From NCBI RefSeq assembly GCF_009299475.1, contig NZ_WBSN01000002.1, positions 148,443-212,442 of the forward strand: a DNA stretch of 64,000 nucleotides, written 5' to 3'. A program made the translations under genes and the position numbers. The notes beneath the pieces were generated by a model that saw nothing but the letters and a program-made list of their open reading frames with translations, did no database searches and was not told where the DNA came from. This document shows positions 16,979 to 24,988 of the stretch, piece after piece (positions within the stretch are counted from its first letter, which is position 1; every line of letters begins with the position of its first letter). The DNA is from Bifidobacterium avesanii. Its GTDB lineage: Bacteria; Actinomycetota; Actinomycetes; Actinomycetales; Bifidobacteriaceae.

Positions 16979-18853
16979 ATGTATTACTCCAGCGGCAACT
17001 ACGAGGCGTTCGCGCGCCCCAAGAAGCCCACCGGCATCGACCACAAGAACGCGTACATCATCGGCACCGGATTGGCGGCCCTGTCCGCGGCCTGCTATCT
17101 GGTCCGCGACGCGCAGATGCCCGGCGACCACATCCACGTCTACGAGAAGGACTCCGTGCCCGGCGGCGCCTGCGACGGCCTCGACATCCCCGGCCTCGGC
17201 TACGTGATGCGCGGCGGCCGCGAGATGGACAACCACTTCGAGGTGATGTGGGATCTGTTCCGCTCCATCCCGTCGATCGAGACGCCCGGCGCGTCCGTGC
17301 TGGACGAGTACTACTGGCTCAACAAGGAGGATCCGAACTTCTCCCTGTGCCGCGCCACGAAGAACCGCGGCGAGGACGCCGGCACCGAAGGCAAGTTCGG
17401 CCTCTCCGACAAGGCGGCCATGGAGATCATGAAGCTGTTCTTCACGCCGGACGAGGAGCTGTACGACAAGCCGATCACCGACTTCTTCGACGACGAGGTG
17501 CTGAACTCCAACTTCTGGATGTACTGGCGCACCATGTTCGCGTTCGAGAACTGGCACTCCGCGCTGGAGATGAAGCTGTACATCAAGCGCTACATCCACC
17601 ACATCGGCGGCCTGCCGGACTTCTCCGCGCTGCGCTTCACGCGCTACAACCAGTACGAGTCGATGATCCTGCCCATGATCGAGTACCTCAAGAAGGCGGG
17701 CGTGCAGTTCCACTTCAACACCAAGGTGGAGAACGTGGAGTTCGAGATCGGCGGCGGCGTGGGCCCGAAGCGCGCGGTGACCGGCACCGGCCAGGACACC
17801 ATCCAGAAGATCCAGCAGGCGCAGTTCGCCCGCAACCCGTACTCCAGCTCCACCCGCAAGCTCGCCAAACGCATCGTGCTCACGGACGCGGAAGGCCACA
17901 TGCAGGCCGTCGACCTCACCGAGGACGACTTCGTGTTCATCACCAACGGCGGCTGCGTGGAGAATTCCACGATGGGCTCGCAGACCGAGTCGGCCGGCTG
18001 GAACCCGGACATCAAGCCCGGCGGCGGCTGGGACATGTGGCGTCGCATCGCCAAGCAGGACCCGAGCTTCGGTCACCCGGACAAGTTCTGCTCCGACCCG
18101 CAGGCCACCAAGTGGATGAGCGCCACGGTGACCACGCTGGACGGCGAGATCCCGCCCTACATCCAGAAGATCTGCAAGCGCGACCCGTTCACGGGCCATG
18201 TGGTGACCGGCGGCATCGTGACATGCACCGACTCCAACTGGCTCATGAGCTGGACCCTGAACCGCCAGCAGCAGTTCCGCGACCAGCCGAAGGACCAGCT
18301 GTGCGTGTGGGTGTACGGCCTGTTCCCGGACAAGCCCGGCAACTACGTGAAGAAGCCGATGACCGAATGCACCGGCGAGGAGATCTGCGAGGAGTGGCTG
18401 TGGCAGATGGGCGTGCCCGAGGACCGCATCCACGAGCTCGCGCACGACCACGCCAACACCGTGCCGGTCATGATGCCGTACATCACCGCGTTCTTCATGC
18501 CGCGCGCGGCCGGCGATCGCCCCGACGTGGTGCCCGACGGCGCCGTGAACTTCGCGTTCCTGGGCCAGTTCGCCGAGACCCCGCGTGACACGATCTTCAC
18601 CACCGAGTACTCCATGCGCACCGGCATGGAGGCCGTCTACACGCTGGCCGGCGTGGACCGCGGCGTGCCGGAGGTGTGGGGCAGCGTGTACGACGTGCGC
18701 AACCTGCTCAACGCCACGGTGAAGCTGCGCGACGGCGCGCCGGTGACGGCCATGAAACTCAACTTCGTGGAGAAGGCCGTGCTCGGCAAGGTCCTCAAGA
18801 AGCTCGACGGGACCGACATCGGCAAGCTGCTCCGGGAGTACGGTGCAGTCTGA
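16979..18853 (+). CDS. ohyA: Oleate hydratase (myosin-cross-reactive antigen family)
   Basis: 624 residues, typical for the family. FAD-dependent enzyme that adds water to the cis-9 double bond of unsaturated fatty acids, giving 10-hydroxy acids; in bifidobacteria this is linked to fatty-acid detoxification. The N-terminal FAD site reads NAYIIGTGLAALSAACYLVRDA, followed by YEKDSVPGGACDGL and GYVMRGGREMDNHFEV, the hallmark segment. Further conserved blocks are RFTRYNQYESMILPM and GQFAETPRDTIFTTEYS. I chose the ATG at 16979 with a GAAGGAGGG site. It stands alone between repeat-rich spacers. Confidence 0.95.
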   Translation: MYYSSGNYEAFARPKKPTGIDHKNAYIIGTGLAALSAACYLVRDAQMPGDHIHVYEKDSVPGGACDGLDIPGLGYVMRGGREMDNHFEVMWDLFRSIPSIETPGASVLDEYYWLNKEDPNFSLCRATKNRGEDAGTEGKFGLSDKAAMEIMKLFFTPDEELYDKPITDFFDDEVLNSNFWMYWRTMFAFENWHSALEMKLYIKRYIHHIGGLPDFSALRFTRYNQYESMILPMIEYLKKAGVQFHFNTKVENVEFEIGGGVGPKRAVTGTGQDTIQKIQQAQFARNPYSSSTRKLAKRIVLTDAEGHMQAVDLTEDDFVFITNGGCVENSTMGSQTESAGWNPDIKPGGGWDMWRRIAKQDPSFGHPDKFCSDPQATKWMSATVTTLDGEIPPYIQKICKRDPFTGHVVTGGIVTCTDSNWLMSWTLNRQQQFRDQPKDQLCVWVYGLFPDKPGNYVKKPMTECTGEEICEEWLWQMGVPEDRIHELAHDHANTVPVMMPYITAFFMPRAAGDRPDVVPDGAVNFAFLGQFAETPRDTIFTTEYSMRTGMEAVYTLAGVDRGVPEVWGSVYDVRNLLNATVKLRDGAPVTAMKLNFVEKAVLGKVLKKLDGTDIGKLLREYGAV

Positions 18854-18864
18854 TCGGCCGCGCT

Positions 18865-18909
18865 GGGATGGCCGATCGGTCCGATGGGGTTGGTCCGATC
18901 GGCCATCCC
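18865..18909 (+). terminator. Perfect 15-bp stem-loop after ohyA
   Basis: GGGATGGCCGATCGG at 18865-18879 pairs perfectly with 18895-18909 across a 15-base loop, twelve bases past the ohyA stop. No T tract follows, so termination strength is uncertain. Confidence 0.7.
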
Positions 18910-18961
18910 CTGACCGGCCATCCCCTGACCGGCCGCCTTTTGGCCGAAGACGCCTCGGCCC

Positions 18962-19323
18962 GACCACGGAACCGGGACTTTTCCACGGCACGGGTTGGCA
19001 TTCCGCCGATCTTGCCGGAAAAGTCCCGCTTCCGTGGTCAATGGGGGGCACGCGAGCCGCCAAGCCACCGGCCGGACAGCTCACCGATCTGCCCTTTCGA
19101 CCGACTTCTCCGACCACGGAAGCGGGACTTTTCCACGGCATTGGTTGATATTCCGCCAATCCTGAAGAAAAGTCCCGCTTCCGTGGCCAGAGAAATCGGC
19201 AAACCGGCCCGACAGCCCATTGAGTTGGCCAATCATCCGTATTTTTGACAAAGGAACCGGGACTTTTCCACAGCCCGGGTTGGCATTCCGCCAATCCTGA
19301 AGAAAAGTCCCGATTCCGTTGTC
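18962..19323. repeat. Three copies of a 77-nt two-armed repeat (stem family ACCACGGAA)
   Basis: Copies at 18962-19039, 19112-19188 and 19247-19323. Arms of about 22-23 nt begin GACCACGGAAGCGGGAC and end GTCCCGCTTCCGTGGTC, with one to four mismatches per copy. Between the arms is a conserved core of the form GGTTGGCATTCCGCCAATC containing its own palindrome TTGGC/GCCAA. The same stem family recurs at 33.1, 46.4 and 47.9 kb. Confidence 0.85.
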
Positions 19324-19333
19324 GGCAATTCTT

Positions 19334-19373
19334 GTGAAACCGGTTTCACTTTACCGGTCGAAGATGGCATACT
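19334..19373 (+). promoter_or_regulatory. Promoter with perfect 16-bp palindrome operator
   Basis: GTGAAACCGGTTTCAC at 19334-19349 is a perfect palindrome with the CG centre of LacI-family operators. It overlaps the expected -35 region of a promoter whose -10 box is CATACT at 19368-19373. A LacI-type repressor is therefore predicted to control the following gene. The operator differs from the motif near the uronate genes. Confidence 0.75.
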
Positions 19374-19410
19374 GGTGCGTGACCACTCTTTTCCACGAAA
19401 GGAACCGACA

Positions 19411-20196
19411 ATGACGTTGAAGATCGCCGTCGAAAACGCCTCCGGCGAAACGCTGTCCAGCATCGAGGCCGCCGACCGCGCCGTGCTCACCTATCATGCG
19501 GAATACCAGCCGGGCGACCGCATCCGCTTCGCCGTGCCCCGACCGGGCTACTACCGCGTGCGCGTGGACGACGTGGTCGCCGAGTCGCTGGTGTACCTGA
19601 CCGGCGACGGATTCGCCTTCACCGTGCCGTTCGACGACGCCGCGATCCCCTACAATCCCAAGGCGTTCAAGGGCGACCTGCATCTCGTCTCCCTGCGCGC
19701 GGCCAGCGACGAGGAGGCCAACGCCTACGGCAATCTGGCCCTCAACCCGATCGACCAGCACGACGAGCCGGGCGTCTACCCGCACGCGAGCGCCAACGCG
19801 GAGACCCGCAACGAGCCCGTCTTCTTCGCCCGCAACGCCATCGACGGCGTCACCGCCAACGCGTCGCACGGCCTGTGGCCCTTCGCCACGTGGGGCAACG
19901 ACAGCCGCGACGACGCCGAAATCACCGTCGAGTTCGGCCGCCCGGTGGATCTGGACGAGATTGTGCTCGTCACCCGCGCCGACTTCCCGCACGACAACTG
20001 GTGGACGCAGGTCGACCTCACTTTCTCCAACGGCGAGACCCGGACCGTGCATATGGAGAAGAGCGACCAGCCGCACCGCTTCCCCGTCGACGCCAAGGGC
20101 GTCACGTGGGTCAAGGTCGGCAACCTCGTCAAGGCCGACGACCCGTCCCCGTGGGCGGCGCTGGTGCAGCTCGAAGCCTACGGCCGCAACGCCTGA
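19411..20196 (+). CDS. Galactose-binding-fold (F5/8 type C-like) carbohydrate-associated protein
   Basis: 261 residues, no signal peptide, so cytoplasmic. Residues ~1-95 form a beta-rich domain I do not recognise (YRVRVDDVVAESLVYLTG). Residues ~120-258 look like a discoidin-type domain: ARNAIDGVTANASHGLWPFATWGND, then ITVEFGRPVDLDEIVLVTRADFPHDNWW and WVKVGNLVKAD. Proteins of this kind sit near sugar genes in bifidobacteria. I chose the ATG at 19411 with a GAAAGGAA site. The palindromic operator upstream suggests sugar-dependent expression. No catalytic residues can be assigned. Confidence 0.7.
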   Translation: MTLKIAVENASGETLSSIEAADRAVLTYHAEYQPGDRIRFAVPRPGYYRVRVDDVVAESLVYLTGDGFAFTVPFDDAAIPYNPKAFKGDLHLVSLRAASDEEANAYGNLALNPIDQHDEPGVYPHASANAETRNEPVFFARNAIDGVTANASHGLWPFATWGNDSRDDAEITVEFGRPVDLDEIVLVTRADFPHDNWWTQVDLTFSNGETRTVHMEKSDQPHRFPVDAKGVTWVKVGNLVKADDPSPWAALVQLEAYGRNA

Positions 20197-20223
20197 AATA
20201 GGGTGCTGACGGAGCGCCCTCGT

Positions 20224-20442
20224 CGTTGTTCCTTGGTCGACGTGCTCAGCACGCCTTCCCTCGGTACGCCTAGAGGTCGCACGCGCCGCCGCACCAATCA
20301 GCCACGGACGAAATATGGGGCACCCCCTGCCATTACGGCGGGGAATGCCCCATATTTCATTGTTCGATCAGAATCCCAGGCGCGTGCGGTTCCAAGGCGC
20401 ACCGAGGGAAGGCGTGCTGAGCACGTCGACCGAGGAACAACG
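20224..20442. mobile_element. 219-bp MITE-like element with 42-bp terminal inverted repeats
   Basis: Terminal repeats 20224-20265 and 20401-20442 are complementary over 42 bp with a single mismatch (outer end CGTTGTTCC, inner end CCTTCCCTCGGT). In the centre, a second hairpin at 20310-20358 has arms GAAATATGGGGCA and TGCCCCATATTTC. No open frame of note. It sits between two convergent genes. It could be a non-autonomous transposon, or an extreme member of the structured repeats found across this window. Confidence 0.7.
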
Positions 20443-20482
20443 CAGGAAACGCTCCGCCGGCGTCCGACCAGAAGCCGTACGA

Positions 20483-21451
20483 TCAGAAGCCGAGGCGCGT
20501 GCGGCCGAACTGGTCCAGCCACCGCAGGATGGCGCCCTCGCGCAGCGCCCACGGGCAGATTTCGACTTCCTGCACGTTGAGCGCCTTCATGATCTCGTCG
20601 GCCACGATGCCGCCGCCCACGATCTGCATGGTGCGTTCGGGCGTGATGCCGGGCAGGGCGACGCGCTGCTCGGGCTCGATGGCGGCAAGGCGCGGAATCC
20701 AGTCCTCCAGCTGCTCGCGGGTCATGATCCACGAATCCTCGCGGCCGGGCGAGCGCATGACCGCGCCGGCGAGGCGGGCCAGCGAGCGGAACGTCTTGGA
20801 CGTGCCGACGGCGTGGTTCGGCATCTTGGACTTGGGGAAGGACTTGACCATCGGCTCGAGGATCTTGCGCACATGGGCGCGCACATCCTCAAGCTCCTCG
20901 GCGGTGGCGGTGCCCTCCGGCAGGTATTTGGTGGTGATGCGTCCGGCGCCGGCGGGCACGGACAGCGCCACGGTCGGCTCCTCGTCGGAGCCCATGGCCA
21001 CTTCGAGCGAGCCGCCGCCGATGTCGAGCACGAGCAGTCGGCCGGCGTCCCAGCCGTACCAGCGGCGGGCCGCGAGGAACGTCAGGCGCGCCTCGTCGGT
21101 GCCGGACAGCACGGTGACGCCCTGACCGATGCGCTCCTCTATCTTGTGCAGGATCTTATTACCGTTGGGCGCCTCGCGGATGGCGGACGTGGCCATGGCG
21201 AGCAGCTGGGTGATGTCGTATTCCTCGGCCAGCTTCATGCACTGGTCCACGGCCTCGAGGATCGCCTCGACGCCGGACTTCTTGATGGAGCCGTCATCCT
21301 TGAGGTACTTCATCAGACGGACCGTGGTCTTGGTGGAGGCCTCGGGCTCGGGGCGCGCGCCGGGGGCGGCGTCGACGATGAGCATGTGCACGGTGTTCGA
21401 CCCGATGTCGAGCACGCCGAGTCGGGTGGTGTGGGAGCGCAGATTAATCAC
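20483..21451 (-). CDS. Ppx/GppA-family exopolyphosphatase / pppGpp phosphohydrolase
   Basis: 322 residues, the short two-subdomain form common in actinobacteria. Actin-like ATPase fold signatures: LGVLDIGSNTVHMLIVDA near the N-terminus, ATSAIREAPNG, and VLDIGGGSLEVAMGSD. It would hydrolyse inorganic polyphosphate or pppGpp. The start codon is GTG at 21451; no ribosome binding site is visible, and a TAGGCT box eight bases upstream would fit a leaderless message. Confidence 0.88.
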   Translation of the reverse strand: MINLRSHTTRLGVLDIGSNTVHMLIVDAAPGARPEPEASTKTTVRLMKYLKDDGSIKKSGVEAILEAVDQCMKLAEEYDITQLLAMATSAIREAPNGNKILHKIEERIGQGVTVLSGTDEARLTFLAARRWYGWDAGRLLVLDIGGGSLEVAMGSDEEPTVALSVPAGAGRITTKYLPEGTATAEELEDVRAHVRKILEPMVKSFPKSKMPNHAVGTSKTFRSLARLAGAVMRSPGREDSWIMTREQLEDWIPRLAAIEPEQRVALPGITPERTMQIVGGGIVADEIMKALNVQEVEICPWALREGAILRWLDQFGRTRLGF

Positions 21452-21522
21452 AACTTACGAGCCTAGCACCGTTGGCGGGCGGCGGGCGCCCCTCCCCTCA
21501 CGCTCGCGCCATAGGACCGGGT

Positions 21523-21548
21523 ATATGATATCTTTTTGATATCAATAT
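21523..21548 (+). promoter_or_regulatory. fitAB promoter/operator
   Basis: ATATGATATC and GATATCAATAT form an inverted repeat around TTTTT. The left arm overlaps a TATGAT -10-like box. Ribbon-helix-helix antitoxins such as FitA bind operators of this kind, so autoregulation is likely. Confidence 0.65.
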
Positions 21549-21576
21549 GCCGATCGAGTAATGGAAGGGGACCGTC

Positions 21577-21852
21577 ATGACGACGTCGCTGCTGATCCGC
21601 AGATTGCCGGACGAGGTCAAGGAACGCCTTGCCGAAGCGGCGAGGGCCAACGGGCGATCGACCGAGGCGCAGGCCCGATCGGTGCTGGAGGAGTTCACCG
21701 CGTCCTGGGTGGCGAACCGGGCGTGCGACGCCGACTTCTTCGCCCAAATCCGCCGCGACCTGCTGGACGGGGACGCCGAAGATGAGAATGCCGAATCTCT
21801 CCGGCCACGCCCGCGCACCGGGGACCGCCCACGCACTGTGGAGCTTTCCTGA
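21577..21852 (+). CDS. fitA: FitA/VapB-type ribbon-helix-helix antitoxin
   Basis: 91 residues. The N-terminal half is a ribbon-helix-helix DNA-binding domain (TSLLIRRLPDEVKERLAEAARANGRS, the usual FitA/Arc pattern). The C-terminal half should wrap the toxin. The stop codon overlaps the toxin start by one base (TGATG). A GGAAGGGG site precedes the ATG. Confidence 0.88.
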   Translation: MTTSLLIRRLPDEVKERLAEAARANGRSTEAQARSVLEEFTASWVANRACDADFFAQIRRDLLDGDAEDENAESLRPRPRTGDRPRTVELS

Positions 21853-22277
21853 TGCCGTCCGGCCTGATGCTGCTGGACACCAACGTCGTCTCCGAGCTCA
21901 TGAAACCGCATGCCGACGAGCGCGTGGCGGATTGGCTGGTCCGGCGGCGTGACGCCGATCTGCGTCTCGGCGCGATCACCGTCACGGAATTGCTGTACGG
22001 CGCGCGACGATTGCCGGAGGGCCGGAGGCGAGACCGACTCACCCGCGCGGTGATGGATGTCATCGACCACTACCGCGAGCGCACGCTGCCGTTCGACGAC
22101 CGTGCAGCGGCGCAATGCGCGCTGATCCTATGCGACCGGGAATCCAAGGGGCGCCCGATGGAGCTGGCCGACGCGCAGATCGCCGCCATCGCGCAGGTCA
22201 ACGGATGCGCGCTGGTCACGCGCAACGTCAGGGATTTCGAGTTCACGAGCACCGATCTCATCAACCCGTGGGACTGA
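21852..22277 (+). CDS. fitB: FitB/VapC-type PIN-domain ribonuclease toxin
   Basis: 141 residues. The PIN fold acidic residues are visible in order: LLDTNVVSELMKP (first Asp), ITVTELLYGA (Glu), MELADAQIAAIA (Asp) and VTRNVRDFE (Asp). Such toxins are Mg-dependent RNases, held inactive by the antitoxin encoded immediately upstream. Likely type II toxin-antitoxin pair of the FitAB/VapBC class. Confidence 0.9.
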   Translation: MPSGLMLLDTNVVSELMKPHADERVADWLVRRRDADLRLGAITVTELLYGARRLPEGRRRDRLTRAVMDVIDHYRERTLPFDDRAAAQCALILCDRESKGRPMELADAQIAAIAQVNGCALVTRNVRDFEFTSTDLINPWD

Positions 22278-22319
22278 CCGGCGGATGGTCCCACTGACCC
22301 CTACCCCAGCTCAATACAA

Positions 22320-22356
22320 CGAAGGCGAAGGACCCGTAAAGAATCCTTCGCCTTCG
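22320..22356. terminator. Terminator between fitB and def
   Basis: CGAAGGCGAAGGA and TCCTTCGCCTTCG form a perfect 13-bp stem with an 11-base loop between convergent genes. Confidence 0.8.
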
Positions 22357-22381
22357 CTCAAAACGCCGGAAAAGCCCCGAC

Positions 22382-23035
22382 CTACAGCTCGAAGCCGAGC
22401 TCCTTGGCGGCCGCGGTGGGCACCGGGTCGTCGCACCACAGGTCCTCGAGGTTCTCGTAGGTGGTGAGGGACCGGATCTCCGCGCGGTCGATGTACAGCT
22501 CGCCGGAGAGGTGGTCGGTCTCGTGCTGGAAGATGCGCGCCGGCCAGCCGTGCAGGCGCTCCTTGTGGTGCTGGCCGTGCTCGTCGTCCCATTCGGCGGT
22601 GATGTCGAGCCAGCGGCGGCGCACGGCCTGGTACCCGTCGAAGCTCAGGCAGCCCTCGTAGAAGCTGCGGGTCTCCTCGCCGATCGGCTCGTACTTGGGG
22701 TTGATGATCGCGTGGAACGGGAACTCGGCGATCTCGCGCGGATCGTCCTCGTCGTCGCGGATGTGATCCTCCACCACGGCGATGGCGAGGTTGAGGCCGA
22801 TCTGCGGACCGGCCAGACCCACGCCCGGCGCCTCGAGCATGGTGGTGTGCATCACGTCGATGAGCTTGGCGAGCGTGCCTTTGCGCAGCTGCCCGTCGTA
22901 GCGCACGCACTGCTGGCGCAGCACGGGCTCACCGGCCTGCACGATCGGCAGGATCTTCTCCTTGCCGCCTTCCTTGAGCAGCTGCTCGATCTCGTTGGTC
23001 AGCGCGATGTTGACTTTCGCGTTCTTTCCGAACAT
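22382..23035 (-). CDS. def: Peptide deformylase
   Basis: 217 residues. It removes the formyl group from the initiator methionine of new proteins. All three metal motifs are present: GVGLAGPQIG, EGCLSFDGY (Cys ligand) and QHETDHLSGELY (HExxH). The N-terminal ~35 residues (MFGKNAKVNIALTNEIEQLL) extend beyond the minimal enzyme, as in other bifidobacterial forms. The glmM gene lies 60 bp upstream on the same strand, so the two may be co-transcribed. Confidence 0.96.
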   Translation of the reverse strand: MFGKNAKVNIALTNEIEQLLKEGGKEKILPIVQAGEPVLRQQCVRYDGQLRKGTLAKLIDVMHTTMLEAPGVGLAGPQIGLNLAIAVVEDHIRDDEDDPREIAEFPFHAIINPKYEPIGEETRSFYEGCLSFDGYQAVRRRWLDITAEWDDEHGQHHKERLHGWPARIFQHETDHLSGELYIDRAEIRSLTTYENLEDLWCDDPVPTAAAKELGFEL

Positions 23036-23095
23036 GGGTGGTTGGCCTTTCGTGGGTCTCGTCGTGGGTCTCGGAACGGTCGGATGTACGGCGTC

Positions 23096-24481
23096 CTACA
23101 GCGCCAGCTCGTCGGCCACGACCTTGGCCAGACGCTCGCAGACCTCGTCGGCCTGCTGCTGCGTGGCGGCCTCGGCCATCACGCGCACCAGCGGCTCGGT
23201 GCCGGACGGGCGCAGGAGCACGCGGCCCGTGTCGCCGAGCAGCTTGGACTCGCGCTCCACGGCGGCCTGCACCTTGGCGTTCGTGGTGGCGGCCATCTTG
23301 TCCACGTTCGGCACGTTGACGAGCTGCTGAGGCAGCTGCGGGAAGTCGGCGGCCAGCTCCTTGAGGCTCTTGCCGGACTGCACGACCTCGTTGCACAGGG
23401 TGAGCGCGGTGAGCGTGCCGTCGCCGGTGGTGGCGAACTCGCGGTTGATCACGTGGCCGGACTGCTCGCCGCCCAGCGAGTAGTTGCCGCGCAGCATCTC
23501 CTCGAGCACGTAGCGGTCGCCCACGGCGGTCTGCACGGTGGAGATGCCCATGTCCTTGAGGGCCAGCTTGAGGCCGAGGTTGCTCATCACGGTGACGACG
23601 AGCGTGTTGTGGTTGAGCTTGCCCTGGCGCTTCTTGGCGCGGGCGAGGATGCCCATGATCTGATCGCCGTTGACCATGTTGCCGTCCTCGTCCACGGCGA
23701 GGCAGCGGTCGGCGTCGCCGTCGAACGCCACGCCCATGACCGCGTCGGAGGCCTTGACCATGGCCTGCAGCTGCTCGGGGTGCGTGGAGCCGGCGTGGCG
23801 GTTGATATTGTAGCCGTCCGGGGACGCGTTGATGACGATCACCTCGGCGCCCGCGCGACGCAGGGCGGTGGGGGCGACCACGGAGGTGGCGCCGTTCGCG
23901 CAGTCGGCCACGATCTTCAGGCCCTTGAGGGGCTTGGGCTGCACCTTGTCCGCGCCGATCGGGGCGATGGTGGAGACCAGATGGTCGATGTACAGGTCGG
24001 TGGCGGTCTTGGTGTCGTGGCTCACGCGGCCCACGCCGGCGCCGGTCGGGCGCTCCCAGTCCTGGCCGAGCACGGCCTCGATCTCGTCCTCCTTGCTGTC
24101 CGGCAGCTTGAAGCCGCCGCGCGCGAAGAACTTGATGCCATTGTCCGGCATGGGGTTGTGGGAGGCGGAGATGACCGCGCCCATCTCCACGTTGAGCACG
24201 GAGGTCAGGTAGGCGACGCCCGGGGTGGGGATGATGCCGGCGTCGATCACGTCGAAGCCGCCGGCGGCCATGCCCGCGGACAGCGCGGCGGCGAGGAAGT
24301 CGCCGGACACGCGCGTGTCACGGCCGACGAGCGCGCGGCGGCGCCCCTCGGGCTGGTCGTCCTTGGTGCCGGAGTCCCCCAGCACGCGCACGGCGGCGTC
24401 TCCCAGATCCAACGCCAGACGGGCCGTCAGATCCTTGTTCGCCAATCCACGAACACCATCGGTTCCGAACATCTTGGGCAT
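23096..24481 (-). CDS. glmM: Phosphoglucosamine mutase
   Basis: 461 residues. It converts glucosamine-6-phosphate to glucosamine-1-phosphate for peptidoglycan precursors. N-terminal MFGTDGVRGLAN, catalytic serine loop ISASHNPMPDNGIKFF, metal loop DGDADRCLAVDEDG, and phosphate loop RPSGTEPLVRVM are all present. I prefer the ATG at 24481 (MPKMFGTDG) because a GAGGA sits eight bases upstream; another ATG lies nine bases earlier. Confidence 0.96.
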   Translation of the reverse strand: MPKMFGTDGVRGLANKDLTARLALDLGDAAVRVLGDSGTKDDQPEGRRRALVGRDTRVSGDFLAAALSAGMAAGGFDVIDAGIIPTPGVAYLTSVLNVEMGAVISASHNPMPDNGIKFFARGGFKLPDSKEDEIEAVLGQDWERPTGAGVGRVSHDTKTATDLYIDHLVSTIAPIGADKVQPKPLKGLKIVADCANGATSVVAPTALRRAGAEVIVINASPDGYNINRHAGSTHPEQLQAMVKASDAVMGVAFDGDADRCLAVDEDGNMVNGDQIMGILARAKKRQGKLNHNTLVVTVMSNLGLKLALKDMGISTVQTAVGDRYVLEEMLRGNYSLGGEQSGHVINREFATTGDGTLTALTLCNEVVQSGKSLKELAADFPQLPQQLVNVPNVDKMAATTNAKVQAAVERESKLLGDTGRVLLRPSGTEPLVRVMAEAATQQQADEVCERLAKVVADELAL

Positions 24482-24780
24482 GTTCCACATCCTCGCTTGT
24501 CAACCGCCCGCGGTTTGCCGCCGCGGGCTCCCGAATACGAGCACCATCGTACCCAACCGCCCGCCGCCCGTCCCGCGCGACGCGCGATCCTGCCCAATTC
24601 GGTCACGGTAGCTTACGCGGCGGTTCCAGTCTACCCGTCCGCGACCCGATTCTGCCCAATCTGTGCTTCCAGATTGCCATATTGGGCACAATCGGAGGAT
24701 TACAGTCCCCGAAGGCCCTCCAATTCGCCGCTTCTGCCCAATATCGCAAAATCCGGGCGCAGATTGGGCAAAAAACGAAA
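24482..24780. repeat. Hairpin array, stem family TGCCCAAT (spacing 62 and 82 bp)
   Basis: TGCCCAAT starts at 24591, 24653 and 24735. The second and third units are hairpins closing with ATTGGGCA (24653-24688 and 24735-24770). The inner part of unit 2 reads CAATCTG...CAGATTG, the same inner core as in the 34.2 and 63.7 kb arrays. The first unit lacks a clear right arm. Upstream of glmM; no gene. Confidence 0.7.
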
Positions 24781-24808
24781 AGGCCCCTTCCCGGTCAGGA
24801 AGGGGCCT
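24781..24808 (-). terminator. Terminator-like hairpin
   Basis: AGGCCCCTTCC / GGAAGGGGCCT stem; on the minus strand it is followed by TTTTCGTTTTTT. It may be a second terminator for pepN transcripts. Confidence 0.7.
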
Positions 24809-24915
24809 GATGCGCTGGCACGATCGGCGAACGATCAAGACACACAACGTTCAGCGCGTCACGAGCGGATCATATGAACCGCCGCTCACGCTTTTCCTTG
24901 GACTATCCACCATAC

Positions 24916-24956
24916 ACGAGCGGCTCCTCCCCCGAACCGGGAAAGGAGCCGCTCGT
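24916..24956 (-). terminator. pepN terminator
   Basis: ACGAGCGGCTCCT / AGGAGCCGCTCGT, a perfect 13-bp stem, 33 bases past the pepN stop codon. Confidence 0.8.
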
Positions 24957-24988
24957 CATCGGCGATGCAGACTGCTACGCGACTGCGC

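Noticed and set aside
20224..20442. attenuator or riboswitch for the ppx gene
   Set aside because: It lies at the 3' end of both neighbouring genes, not in a 5' leader.
24854..24916. Possible 20-residue peptide (MVDSPRKS...) between pepN terminators
   Set aside because: No ribosome binding site and flanked by two terminator stems; a chance frame is more likely.
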